Origin: Acanthosepion pharaonis
Taxonomy: Eukaryota; Mollusca; Cephalopoda; Sepiida; Sepiidae
NCBI GenBank assembly: GCA_903632075.3
Contig: CAHIKZ030000807.1
Location: 1,001,001-1,065,000 of the forward strand
Reading direction: 5' to 3'
Length of the DNA: 64,000 nucleotides
The translations under genes and the position numbers were made by a program. Below the pieces are notes generated by a model. That model did no database searches and was not told the DNA's origin. It was given only the letters and a program-made list of their open reading frames with translations. Of the stretch, positions 31,641-41,759 are shown piece after piece (the stretch's first letter is position 1; the number at the start of each line of letters is the position of its first letter).

Positions 31641-32204
31641 AAGATTCACAGGCTTTACTGAAGATCCATTTCCCAAACAGCACCTCTCCTTACACAAACA
31701 AAGTAAGGTCTGGGGTATTCTCTGTAGTAATATGTCAATAGAACAGGCAATTTTTGCACTTATCCACACATAAAAGTATATTAAAATGCCATGTGCTGTA
31801 TTGAATTCCTGTGGGAAGACATGCTGAGTATCTCAGTGCAGGCTTCCTTTGATCAAATGACTGGGTCCCAGCATCTTTTCTGATCTGCAAATTGTCCCAG
31901 ATTTTTCTTTGTCACCAAATTCCAGTTTGAGAAAGTGGAATTGGTTGGGTTGGCAGTTTGTGAATCATGCCTCCTTATCCTAATTGCTCACTAGGTTTTT
32001 CATGAACTTATAGCTGCATATGGGAAATATGCGACAAACAGGAAGCAGCTATCAGTTTTGGTATAATTCATTCACAGAGGGGTGCATCCATCTGCAGGGT
32101 GAGCAGTTTGGTGTAGTGTGTTCATGTTCACTGGCAACAGAAAAAAATATTGCACATGTTGAAGCTCTAGCTTCTAGATGGCAGGAATTTCTTTATATAA
32201 CCAT

Positions 32205-32340
32205 AGAACAATAGCCTAGTGGGTTAAAGCATTGGTTCATTGATCTGGTGACAGTAATAGTGAGTTCAATCCATGGACCAGGTAGTACAGACTTAGACTC
32301 AGTGTAACTGATAAATTTATTTTTTTTTACAGCTTATCAA
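32205..32340 (+). mobile_element. SINE-C (tRNA-derived)
   Basis: TAGCCTAGTGGGTTAAAGCA fits an A-box region and GTGAGTTCAATCC a B box, 40-odd bases apart, followed by GGTAGTACAGACTTAGAC. An inverted relative is at 35,690-35,830. Confidence 0.7.
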
Positions 32341-32439
32341 CTTTTGTGGGTTATATCAAACAGTTCGCCTATCATCCAGTTCACTCATCTCCTCATTCTT
32401 TCAAACAGGAGTAGAGGTTTATCCTTAGTTGGGTTTCTG

Positions 32440-32530
32440 GTTCCTTCTAAAGTTTTCTCATTTTCTTTCATTTCCAGTAACTCCTTGTGTCTTAGTGCCA
32501 TTATTGCCTTCCTTCAAGTGAATTAATTAA
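32440..32530 (+). mobile_element. LINE-A 3' terminal fragment
   Basis: CAGTAACTCCTTGTGTCTTA then TGCCATTATTGCCTTCC corresponds to the family's last 90 bases. From 32,530 to 32,950 no feature is recognised. Confidence 0.65.
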
Positions 32531-32959
32531 CAAAAGAAATTGTTATAGTGGAACACACCTATTCTATAGTTAATAGACTCTCCCACCTATAATAAGTAGT
32601 AGTAGTAGTAATAGTCACTCAAGGAGTTGGTTAGTCAGTCGATGCCGGACGACCGTTAGTCGGATATTAAAGTATCAGCCACCACAACTAGATTTCTCTG
32701 CGTTATTACCTATTATATGAAGTTCCTAATGTTTTGTATGTTGAACCTATTTTAGGACTGACTTAGTACAAATACAAGCCTCCACTGTGAAACCACTCTA
32801 CAACACTTGACAACGAGGATTCGAACTCATACAGAGAAAAAAAAAATTTGTTCGCCATATACAACAGAAATCTTTTGGATTATAAGAATATTTTTTTTCT
32901 GAGTTAATATTACATTAACAATTTTTTGGTAAATAACAATGATTCTATTGATTTTTCCA

Positions 32960-33130
32960 GATACAGTTCCTATTTAACCCATAGCTGGAGCAGGAAGAAG
33001 CAATAGATTCATACCTTTCCTAAGGGTATTTATGTGTAAGTGAATGTAGCAATATCAACTAGAATTTGAACTTGGCTCTCTGAGTTCTCATTCCAAGTTG
33101 CTATCCATTATATCACCTGCACATCCACAG
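32960..33130 (-). mobile_element. tRNA-headed SINE fragment (SINE-A/5S-SINE head)
   Basis: On the minus strand: box-A region near GATATAATGGATAG, then GAGCCAAGTTCAAATTC in the B-box position, ATACCCTTAGGAAAGGTATG and CAGCTATGGGTTAAATAGG. Confidence 0.7.
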
Positions 33131-33199
33131 ACTCGGTGGAAACAGGCCAAGCAATAACTGAGTAGTACTAAATAAGAACAAGATGAGATATCACTAGAT

Positions 33200-33440
33200 A
33201 TGGACAGTGGGATGAGAACACTCTATCCCCATAGATTAAATAAGAATTTCAGTTCCAATTTCCCTCAAGGTTACACAGATCAACAAGCATCTATCTGATG
33301 AAGGCTGGAGAGAACAATAGCTGAAAAATTGTGATAATAACAATAAAGATAAGGAAAATAGTCTGATATGTAAATAATGATAACTCCTCATCCCAGAAAT
33401 TGAGATAGAAACGGCTGTGGAACTTTCAGAGTTGGTGGTC
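33200..33440 (+). mobile_element. SINE-B tail fragment
   Basis: CTGATGAAGGCTGGAGAGAA, GCTGAAAAATTGTGATAATA, AATAAAGATAAGGAAAATAG and CATCCCAGAAATTGAGATAG match the SINE-B 3' half at 55,500-55,610. The tRNA head is absent. Confidence 0.6.
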
Positions 33441-33648
33441 CATAAAATCATCTATGAGAATTTTGTGTAAGGGTGTCATCCTAATGTATGACACAACCCT
33501 ACACACTTGCAATTTGACAAAAAAGTGACTCCAGTGATATGGTTGGAATGCATTACAGCATCCACTGCATAAATCCTGACTTGACACCTTCAGATTGTCA
33601 TGTTTGGGCTCCTCAAAATGGCATTTATCTGAGATGTAGTTCTACATA

Positions 33649-34192
33649 CAAAGTAGATCAAAAAATATTGGGACTGGTGCTATAAGAAGAAAACTATAGC
33701 ACATATCAATTCTACTTTGAAGTAGTCCCCTTCTAAAGCCACACATTTTATCCAGCATCTTTTCCATTGATGGAAAGATCCCTGGGACACTTTTTGGTAT
33801 AGCAAGAAGCTACTTTGTTGCATTCTCTTGAATTTCCTCATTGTGAAATCTTGTTCCTTTCAAATGTTCAAATGTGATCTGATTTTTGAAAAGGAAAGTC
33901 ACAAAAGATGAGATTTAGGCAATATGATCATTGTCAAACCTATGGTTGTGTTTGGCCCAAAACTGCTGCACAATTAATAGTCACTAATAGAAACTCTGTA
34001 TTGTGGTGAGATGACCACACTCTACACATTTTCCTTCCAAGCACTGCTATAAACAGTGAAAGTGAGTGAGAATGTTATAACCTATTGTGTATGCGCAACA
34101 AAGTTCAAGGTCAGTCTGTGCCAAGAGGCCTCATTCTGTGTCCTTATCTCTGTTACCATAGCAACAGTCCCAATATTTTTTATCAACTCTCA
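33649..34192. mobile_element. Intact-length 544-bp non-autonomous mariner-type element
   Basis: TA lies on both sides (33,647-33,648 and 34,193-34,194). The terminal inverted repeats share AAAAAATATTGGGACTG on each end. The interior is collinear, on the opposite strand, with 14,911-15,080 plus 19,833-20,207. This uninterrupted copy shows what the LTR element's target looked like. A degraded transposase C-terminus is present on the minus strand, with no start and no catalytic triad. Confidence 0.85.
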
Positions 34193-34289
34193 TATATAGA
34201 AGTTGGTGATATATACTTTTAAGAGAGTATTTATACACTGATGCATGGATGAGAAAATATTAAATGTCTGTATTTGACTTTTTGACCAT

Positions 34290-34975
34290 TTTTTATTTTG
34301 CTATTTTCACCCAGTACAAGGTCCAAGAGCCAATCAAGGTGGAGAGTTACTAAATGATGTTGTAAGAGCATACGAGGAGGGAGCAAGAGGTGTATATTAT
34401 ATGGATATGTAAGATAGATAATGGGTGACATGATATTTGAAGAGGTTAAGATTGTAGTGACTGGGAAAGCATCCTCTCAGGAGTCAGTTCCCCACTGCAA
34501 TAATTCTGGGGAAGAAGCTCTCTGAAGAATTTTCTTCTTACCAATGGAATATGAAGGGAATGAAGATCATTAAACCCTGTCCATTAAAATGGTAGGTCTG
34601 AGTTGTAAAGGTTTGACCGGAATGTAGTTTGTCTGAACAATGGCTATAAAAATAGCGATAGAGTATCAAGAGGTTGGCAATGTTTTGTTTATGGAATAGG
34701 TGTTGTAGGGTAGAAAATAATTCATCCTCCACAAGTCTGAGCAAATGCTTTTGAAATCTATCAAGGCTTGAAAGTGAGGATTGGGCAGTTCCAGCCCAAA
34801 TGTGGCAGCAGTACTCCATTTTTGGTCTTGTAAAGATAGAACATGGCAGTAGGAGCAGGTACGTTCTGGAGCAGGACAAGAAACCATCCATTTTTCCAGC
34901 ATGTGTAAGCAGATAAGACTTGTTTATCTGTGTCAGCTTTGTGAATGGCATAGCAGAGAATCATTTTTCATTTCT
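34290..34975 (-). pseudogene. LINE-A' (sister family) C-terminal ORF and 3' UTR
   Basis: The minus frame at 34,951-34,538 has IFTRPKMEYCCHIWAGTAQ, LSSLDRFQKHLLRLV and LLILYRYFYSHCSDKLH. This is the characteristic region after the RT domain of Jockey/CR1-type LINEs, of which the M-E-Y-C-x-x-I-W segment is the signature. It runs 137 residues and has lost the rest of the ORF. The 3' end near 34,300 (counterpart of CCTTGTACTGGGTGAAA) differs from LINE-A but shares the GGTGAAA ending. Confidence 0.85.
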
Positions 34976-35024
34976 TTCTTTCAATGTAAGATCAATATGT
35001 CGAACCTATTTCATTTTTTATTCT

Positions 35025-35645
35025 TATTTTTTTTAATCATTTCACTCCAAGCAAGGTGATGAGGTTTACAGGGTGTGAAAGAGAATGAGAAGACTTTAGT
35101 GATAAGAAGTCAGGAAAGGACAATAAAGGAACAGGGTTCAGGAAGACAGAAGGTGGCAGTTGACATTGCATTTATATTTTTGAAGATTGTATGTAGCAGG
35201 GAAGCAAAAAATCAGAAGTGAATTCCACAGGCAATAAATGTGAGAAAAGAAATTATCAGAATAGTATTGATGGTTGCATCTAGCTAGTTCAACAGTAAAA
35301 CTGTGGGACCTAATTACCAATTTAGAAGCATGCTTAAATTCATGCAGTTGAGGCACTAAAAAAATAGCTCATTAGAACAGTTGCCAGGAAAATATTTGTA
35401 GAAAAGACTGAGTGAAGCCAAATCACATTGATGAGAAGTGGCTGAAGCTGAGATGTCAGATCAGGATCAGTAACATTGCAGGCCCTTCTTTGAACTTTGT
35501 CAAGAATCACAAAATATACAGCAGGAACAGAAGACCCTGTATGACAGCAATATTCAATGCACAGATGAATGGCAGAGTTATAAATGTGTAAGATGGATTC
35601 TGATGAGAAAAAAACTTTATGTATCCTGGAATCAAAAGCTAGAAT
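35025..35645 (-). pseudogene. LINE-A C-terminal ORF and 3' end
   Basis: The minus frame at 35,356-35,138 carries RSHSFTVELARCN and then YCLWNSLLIFCFPATYNLQK, the basic/aromatic tail (W-N-S-L-P...F-P..Y-N-L) that ends CR1/Jockey-type LINE proteins. The 3' terminus is at about 35,030 (counterpart of CACCTTGCTTGGAGTGAAAT). The upstream part to 35,645 is frame-broken RT-proximal sequence. Confidence 0.85.
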
Positions 35646-35689
35646 TTATTTGCTTCTCAACTGAGGCAAATATAATAGAGGATTGACTT

Positions 35690-35830
35690 TAATTGTGGGT
35701 AGAATTAAACCAAGCCTGTACTACCTGGCACAGAGATTGAACTCACTATTTATGTCACCAAATTCACAAACCAATGCTTTAACTGACTAGGCTGTTGTTT
35801 CACAACATCTGCCACAAAAGTATCCAGATG
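35690..35830 (-). mobile_element. SINE-C (tRNA-derived), inverted copy
   Basis: The reverse complement reads AGCCTAGTCAGTTAAAGCAT and GTGAGTTCAATCTCTG, matching 32,205-32,340. From 35,830 to 36,285 nothing is recognised. Confidence 0.7.
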
Positions 35831-36285
35831 ACCCATGACCATTACATTTTTAGTGCAACTGGAGGTACCGCCACAGAAATGGAATCATCAGGGTTGAAGT
35901 ACATCTATATCAATTTTTGCTTCTGTTTTTCCAGAAGACGAGAACAAATCTGATTCAACTCTAAAAGGTTAGAGATCAAACAGTAGGTGTGTTTATTTTA
36001 TACTTTGTCCTTAGTGTTCTATATCCAACATTGTCCAAATTCTTAAATCTCTTTGGATAGTTGCTGTTTTTAACACAATGTTTCTGGTTGATCAATTCTT
36101 CAGTCCTGATGTAATCCGTGAGAACAAAGAAAATCTTCCAGATTTATGGATTACACCTGACAAGTTGTGAAGGATAGGCTATGTTCTTATCAATAACAAT
36201 TATAGAAAGAGATTCTAGCCTCCTGTTAATATTGAATACATTAATGAAACTTTGCAAAGTTATAGATTTAGAGCTCTGTTTTATA

Positions 36286-36560
36286 AGATGTTAAAAGATT
36301 ATGAAGCTAAGTCAGATGTTAAAAGTGTAAGGAGGGGGCTGGCAGATATTAAAAGTGTCTGGAGGGGGCCAAGTCAGAGGTTAAAAGTATATAGAGGGGG
36401 ACTAAGTCAGTTGTTAAAATAGTATGGAGGGAGCTAAGCCAGATGTTAACCACATATGGAGGGGGCTAAGCCAGATGTTAACCACATATGGAGGGGGCTA
36501 AGTCAGATGTTAAAAGTGTATGGAGTGGGATAAGTCAGATGTTAAAATTGTAGATGTTAA
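36286..36560. repeat. About 33-bp G-rich minisatellite, about 8 copies
   Basis: The unit is GCTAAGTCAGATGTTAAAAG followed by TGTATGGAGGGG, with drift. The copies are head to tail. The unit resembles the polypurine/LTR junction at 38,082-38,115 (see findings). Confidence 0.85.
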
Positions 36561-36794
36561 GTTTTAAAGATGCCTGATTCTATATTTTTTTTTAAAAATC
36601 TGATTCTCTGATAAAATGAATATTTTTAAATCTATTATCCAACTGTAAACATTATTTTGTTTTCATTTTAAATATACAATTTTTTACTCTTTGTACTTAT
36701 ATAGATTTTTTCTGATATTTTTGACATATCAAATTTCTAGAAACTAATGTTTCAGAAATAGGATAAAGATAAAATTTTATTATACATTTAATTT

Positions 36795-37215
36795 TTTTTT
36801 TACAGTAAGGTTCACCCTGTACAAAGCCTGGAGGCCACTCAAGGTAGAAGGTTACATTAAGTGGGTTTATATGAATAGGAGGGAAGATAACAGTTAACTC
36901 TAGACATAAAAAGGCTAAGATTGTACTGATCAAGTAAACATTCTCTTGGGAGTCTGTTCCCCTGGGAAGTGGTTCATGCGAAGAAGCTGTTCAAGTGGAA
37001 CTTACTTCTCACTGATGGATTACTTAGGGAATGTGGGTGGTTTGCTACTAGGTAACTGGTATGATAGGTCCTAGCTGTGAAGGTTAGACCTGTCAGAACA
37101 AAGGAATGTTGTTCGTCTGAACACTTTCGATGTAGCAATAGATCAGTTAGAGACTTACCCCATCCTGCCTGGAGGAGAGAGGTTGGAAAATTAATGGCAG
37201 TAAGGATTTTGATGA
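36795..37215 (-). mobile_element. LINE-A' 3' region
   Basis: Minus-orientation match to 34,290-34,700: counterparts of GGTTCACCCTGTACAAAGCC, CTTGGGAGTCTGTTCCCC and the GAAGAAGCTG block, in the same order. The post-RT ORF is barely readable. Confidence 0.7.
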
Positions 37216-37439
37216 GACCAAGTAGGCAAATTTAGTCTCTTGTTTAGTTCTCAGTTCCAGTAAGACTGAGAGCCAGACATTCCCCAACAGCCCTTGCTAA
37301 AGCCGTGCAGATGTATAAAAGTTGCTTGCTATGACTTTAGTGCAACAAACACACAATTACTCAAATTTTGTTGGGGTTGGTGGAAAAAATAACATTACTA
37401 GATATCTAAGCTGGTTGATTTTGTTTAACATCATATCAC

Positions 37440-37930
37440 CACCATGGGTTATTTAATGCTGGAAGTATTTTGAACACAATTTTATGGCTTCTACTAAATA
37501 TATTTTGAATGCAATTGTATGCCTTCATAAAATGTATTGTTGGTCATTTTGCTATAAAATGTATTGTTGGTAATTCTCCTATAAAATGTATGGTTGGTTT
37601 ATCTTATAAAATGTATTGCTGGTCATTTTGCTTGAAAATTATATTGTTGCTAATTTTACTATAAATATGTGTTGTTGGTAATTTTTATATATAAAAATGT
37701 ATTGCTGGTATTTTTACTATAAAAATGTATTTTTATACTTTCATAGTGATTTGTTTTTGTTTGGGGATTCACTATTTGACCATAGCTAGGACCGTAACAA
37801 GTGCTATTACCCCAGATCAGGGCGGACCTGGGAACAACAGCAATTAAGAGGTGGTTCTACATTCCTCCCAATCAGAGGCCTTGCTGCCTGATGTAGTTTA
37901 ACTTTATACCCAGGGCCAGATATCTAAGCA
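37440..37930 (+). repeat. Repeat G with an expanded 27-bp minisatellite
   Basis: Eight or nine ATAAAATGTATTGTTGGTAA-like units (37,490-37,740) precede the constant block TAGGACCGTAACAAGTGCTA, GATCAGGGCGGACCTGGGAA, CAATTAAGAGGTGGTTC. The 26.7 kb copy has about four units. Confidence 0.8.
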
Positions 37931-37959
37931 AAGGAACATTAAATAAATCATATATTGTT

Positions 37960-38093
37960 ACATTCCTTGAGTGTTTTTTAATTTTCTTTTGATTTTGTGA
38001 GGATTGTGTTCAATAGAGTCTTCACAATAAGCACACACAAATAAGACAACATACAGACACAGTACCACAAAATAAAATGTCGAGGTGGGGGGG
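37960..38093 (+). mobile_element. Residual interior and polypurine tract of an LTR element
   Basis: The segment TGTGTTCAATAGAGTCTT is shared with 43,650-43,690. It runs directly into GAGGTGGGGGGG (38,082-38,093), a polypurine tract placed just before the LTR-like start. The protein-coding interior is missing. Confidence 0.45.
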
Positions 38094-38852
38094 CGTTAAA
38101 TCAGATATTAAGTGATATAATGGAATAACCTGTCATCTCCATGAGTAACTACATTGTAGGTAGTAACTACCTATAAATAGCTGGAAGTCAACAGACTACA
38201 GAGTTGCTGGGATCTGTTATTCACATCTTAGCTGCTGTCGAACTCTCTGTCTTTTAACAGAGAGGAACCCAGATAAGGCTATGTCAAAGACCAGGGTTTT
38301 GTCTGGGGAGGTAGACAGACCCAAACATCTTTATGTGTGGGTACAGGGAATTTTTGGCCGGGTGTACAGGCTTGGATTGCCCCACATTAAACTTGGCCTT
38401 GTGCCACATCCTTCCTTATGGAGAGGCAGGTAAATACCGACTAGCTGATATCTGTTACTCAGCTCTTAGCTGTTGTCGAACTCTCTGCCTTTGGGCAGAG
38501 AGGAACCTGGACGAGGCTATGCCAAAGGGCAGAGTCTCGTCTGGGGAGGTAGACAGACCCGAACCCATTTATGCAGGGTTTACAGGGAATTTTGGGCCGA
38601 GCCTATGGTCTCGGATTGCCCCTCATTAAATTCAGCCTTGTGCCACATCCTACCCCATGGGGAGGTTGGTAAATATTACTAGCTGGGATCTGTTGAGTAC
38701 AACTCAGACTTACACGAGAACTACCGACTTTCCAATAGTAGCACTCACTACTGGATTGACTTGCGATAACCTTGTGCATAACTGTTACCTTTACTTATTG
38801 TACTGTTTTTTTTACAATAAACCTTTATTTATTTTATCCACCTTGTTTGTCA
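38094..38852 (+). repeat. Probable LTR with an internal 230-bp tandem duplication
   Basis: Starts CGTTAAATCAGATATTAAG (TG expected; CG seen) after the purine tract and ends TTGTTTGTCA. A TATA box CTATAAATAG lies at 38,171 and AATAAA at 38,816. The segment from GCTGGGATCTGTTATTC (38,216) recurs at 38,444 and starts again at 38,682, a tandem duplication with periods of 228 and 238 bp. The overlapping open frames (38,333-38,682) are repeats of the same duplicated segment. No matching partner LTR lies in the window, so the call rests on structure alone. From 38,853 to 39,720 no gene is seen. Confidence 0.5.
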
Positions 38853-39720
38853 AGTATATATTCCTATTAGCATGCAATGTAACATTAAGTTTTCAAAATT
38901 ACTGATTATCTACTTTTTTATGTGATCCTCTTAGTCATAAAAATGTTTTCTACATTCTGAAGGGACACGGCACATTAAGAAGATTATTATAATGTCTTTT
39001 TTTATATTTGATTTGAAATACATATTATTTCTGTTCGTTTGTATAACCAGATCATTGCAAAAGTTTGTGCCCAATTTTCATTGTTAATATCAAATGACTG
39101 CAAGTTAACAGTGGCGTTTGTTTTGGTGCTGATTTAAGGTGGGTGCTAGATTCAGATCTTGCTTCGTTCATTTGAGAGTCGGAATTTTTTTTTTTTAATG
39201 TTGACGTTTTGTCCACAAATGAATGTCTTTGTAGTAACCTCGCAATTACGTGCAGAAATAATAATAATAATAAGAAGAAGAAGAAGAAGAAAATTCTAAT
39301 TCCCATGATTCCATAGTGCAAATGAAAACATACTACTGGCGGGAAATTTAGAGCACTTCCTTTTTTTCAGCCGGTCTCTTGCAAGAAGAGAACTTTGAAT
39401 TGAGCAGCTTCAAATATGAAGACCACAGATAAGTCAATTTATCCAAATATCATTTTCACTTGTTAAATATCGCCTTCCTTTACTGATACACTTATCACTC
39501 CCCAAAAAATCTATTCATTCACCAACATAAACAGGAAATATTCTACTTGCAACATTACGAGAACTTTCTTAATCCACCGAGCTTGTACAACAGAATCTTT
39601 CGGATCATAAATCCTTCTGATTATATTACAAAATGTCTCACGTTTTGTTGTGATTAATTATATGCTGTATTTTACGAACGAAAACCAAAGTCAAGCAAAG
39701 CCAATCATAACACCTTAAAA

Positions 39721-40214
39721 ATGAAGGATGAAAAATTGTACTTTCGCCATATTATGCCCTATGAATTTTGAAAAGGAGTAAGCGTTGGGTTGGAATTGCG
39801 ACAAAAAACGAGATAGTTTATTTGGGTCTGGATCCAATTCTTTGGATGATCAGAAGTTGGTTTATCAGAGCGCGTCAGGGTAATTTTAACGAACCCAAAT
39901 GATCAACAACCTCTGGTCGGCCTTCCGACGTCGATGAAGACGCTCTGCTTGCCATTGTGGCGAATAAACCGAAGATTTCGACGGAAGAGATTGCTGAGAA
40001 TTTGAAAATCTATATTTCAACTGCCTTTTGCCATTTGAAGAGACTTAGGTTCGTTTCCAAATTCGACACGTTGGTACTAGTCTCTAACGGAATAGAACAA
40101 AATCAAGTTTCTGTGGCGAGTTCATTGATGTTATTGTTACACGATAAAAAGAGCCATTCTTTACAGAAATGTCACAGACGATAAAAAAATGAATCGTTTA
40201 TGATAACGTTCGAC
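39721..40214 (+). pseudogene. mariner transposase, N-terminal half (broken)
   Basis: From ATG 39,721 the translation begins MKDEKLYFRHIMPYEF, as in mariner-family transposases, then ARQGNFNEPK, TSGRPSDVDEDALLAIV and STAFCHLKRLRFVSK, the two helix-turn-helix modules that bind the inverted repeats. Frameshifts and stops lie at about 39,770 and 39,905. The last readable segment (IVYDNVR) is cut at 40,214 by a hAT relic. A catalytic-domain half follows at 41,069. Confidence 0.85.
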
Positions 40215-41068
40215 CAGTGGTGGGATTCAAAAATTTTAAGAACGGGTTCTTTCAACAACAGGCCTCAATAGCAACGGGTTCCCTTCCCTCATTTTTCCAT
40301 AGTCTGTACTTTACTATATAGATATAATTTAGGAATAAAGCAAATTTTTCTTGCACTTATTCAAAAATACCAAAATTAATCTGCATCACATTTCTCTTTA
40401 TCATTTTGAAAGGAAAAATAATTAAACAAAATGGTTTAAAATCTTTTATTCATGATCTTCCATTTTAAAAAAATGATTGTCATCATAGTCTTCAGTTTTT
40501 TGCCTCACTCTGTTGTCATCAGCACTGATTTTTTTTTCCTAATCCATGTTTAACGAAAGCAGTGGCATCCCATAAATCTACAGGGAGACCAATAAGATTA
40601 ACTGTCATCAAATTTGCTGCATTTTCCACTGTAAGACAGTTTCTTTTATCTGACTATAATATTCATTCTTGAAAAAAAACAACCTCTTTCTGCCTCTGAA
40701 GAACTGATACCAATCGTATTGATAATAGTTTTGGCTTTTTGTACACTTTGAAGAATTACAGGATTATGAAAGTTTTTTTTTTTAAAAGTCATTTTCCACA
40801 TAGTCACGAAAATCATTAATGGGAATATTGTGTTGAAAAATTTTACTGAAGTCATTTAGCTTTTCTTCCGCATCTTTCCAGGGAATAACTATTTCTTAAA
40901 TATTCTAAGTATCTGGCTCTAGCAAGTTCAGAAGTTCATGAAATTTATATTAACCTTTATTTACATCCCTAACTGATTATAAGATTACAATTTGTAGACA
41001 ATTTAAAATTTGTTTGTTCGAATTGCAGCTAACAACGTGACGATGAGCTCATAAAATTCCAATAACAG
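40215..41068 (-). mobile_element. hAT element relic inserted in the mariner gene
   Basis: The left end is CAGTGGTGGGATTC, a hAT-type terminus. The minus frame at 40,855-40,646 has TIGISSSEAERGCFFSRMNI, the conserved start of the hAT C-terminal dimerisation region (S-x-E-A-E-R-G-F-S-x-M-N). The rest of the transposase, including DDE residues, is absent, so this is an internally deleted or decayed copy of about 850 bp. The flanking mariner sequences GTTCGAC (left) and GTTCGCAC (right) look like a decayed 8-bp target duplication. Confidence 0.8.
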
Positions 41069-41545
41069 GTTCGCACAAGTAGAGCTGGGAACAAGCTTGG
41101 GAATGAGAATTAACTGTGGCTAAAGCGATCGTGCATCCGATGATGGTTTCGATATTTGTTTGGTGGGATTGCAGATGAATAATTCACTTTGAGCTTCTTC
41201 CAGTCCGTAAAACAATTACAAAGAAGAAGTATTGTGACCAACCCGCCAATCTCAATGTGGCTATTCAAGAAAATGGCAAATTTTGGCCAATTGAAGAGAT
41301 TTAATTTTTTTTTTACCATGACAACGCAAGACCAGATGTTGCAAAACATACCTTGTAGAAATTCAAAGAGTTGAAATTGAAAACCCTCCAACAACCACTG
41401 TATTCTCCTGACTTGGCTCATTCGCATTTTCATTTGTTCCAGTCTCTACAGAACAATTTACGAAAATGGCATCAACAAGCTTATCAAACGTTGACTAATG
41501 AATGTTTATTTGTGAGTATGTAAATTTTTGTTTTTAATTTTATAA
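41069..41545 (+). pseudogene. mariner transposase, catalytic half (broken)
   Basis: Resumes with VSIFVWWDCR, then IHFELLPVRKTI. A TTACCATGACAACGCAAGAC stretch at about 41,315 corresponds to the HDNAR(P) catalytic block. YSPDLAHSHFHLFQSLQNNL corresponds to the Y-S-P-D-L-A-P-x-D motif that holds the third acidic residue; here the aspartate position reads H. Together with 39,721-40,214 it is one gene split by the hAT insertion. Frameshifts are frequent. Confidence 0.85.
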
Positions 41546-41686
41546 TCGGGTACGAGCTTTTACAATATATCATACAATCTGAAAATTTTACCCGAAATTT
41601 TTGGAACCGGAATTGCTTAGGCTTTCAGATTTTTTTTTAAATTTTGGAATACAGGCTATAGCATCTATAAAATGGGGCAGCTTGGG

Positions 41687-41757
41687 AATGGAACCCAAGC
41701 ATAAACATGATATTCCTTTACTGTAGAGGGATATCATGTTTATACTTGGGTTCCATT
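41687..41757 (+). other. 71-nt near-perfect hairpin, pre-miRNA-like
   Basis: The 30-nt arms 41,687-41,716 (starts AATGGAACCCAAGCATAAAC) and 41,728-41,757 (ends ACTTGGGTTCCATT) pair with one C-A mismatch and one G-U wobble around the 11-nt loop TTTACTGTAGA. Pairing does not extend past the arms. It may be a tiny MITE, a palindromic relic or a small-RNA precursor; the sequence alone cannot decide. Confidence 0.7.
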
Positions 41758-41759
41758 GA

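Noticed and set aside
36286..36560. CRISPR array
   Set aside because: The units are contiguous and drift along their whole length, with no conserved repeat alternating with unique spacers; this is a eukaryotic minisatellite.
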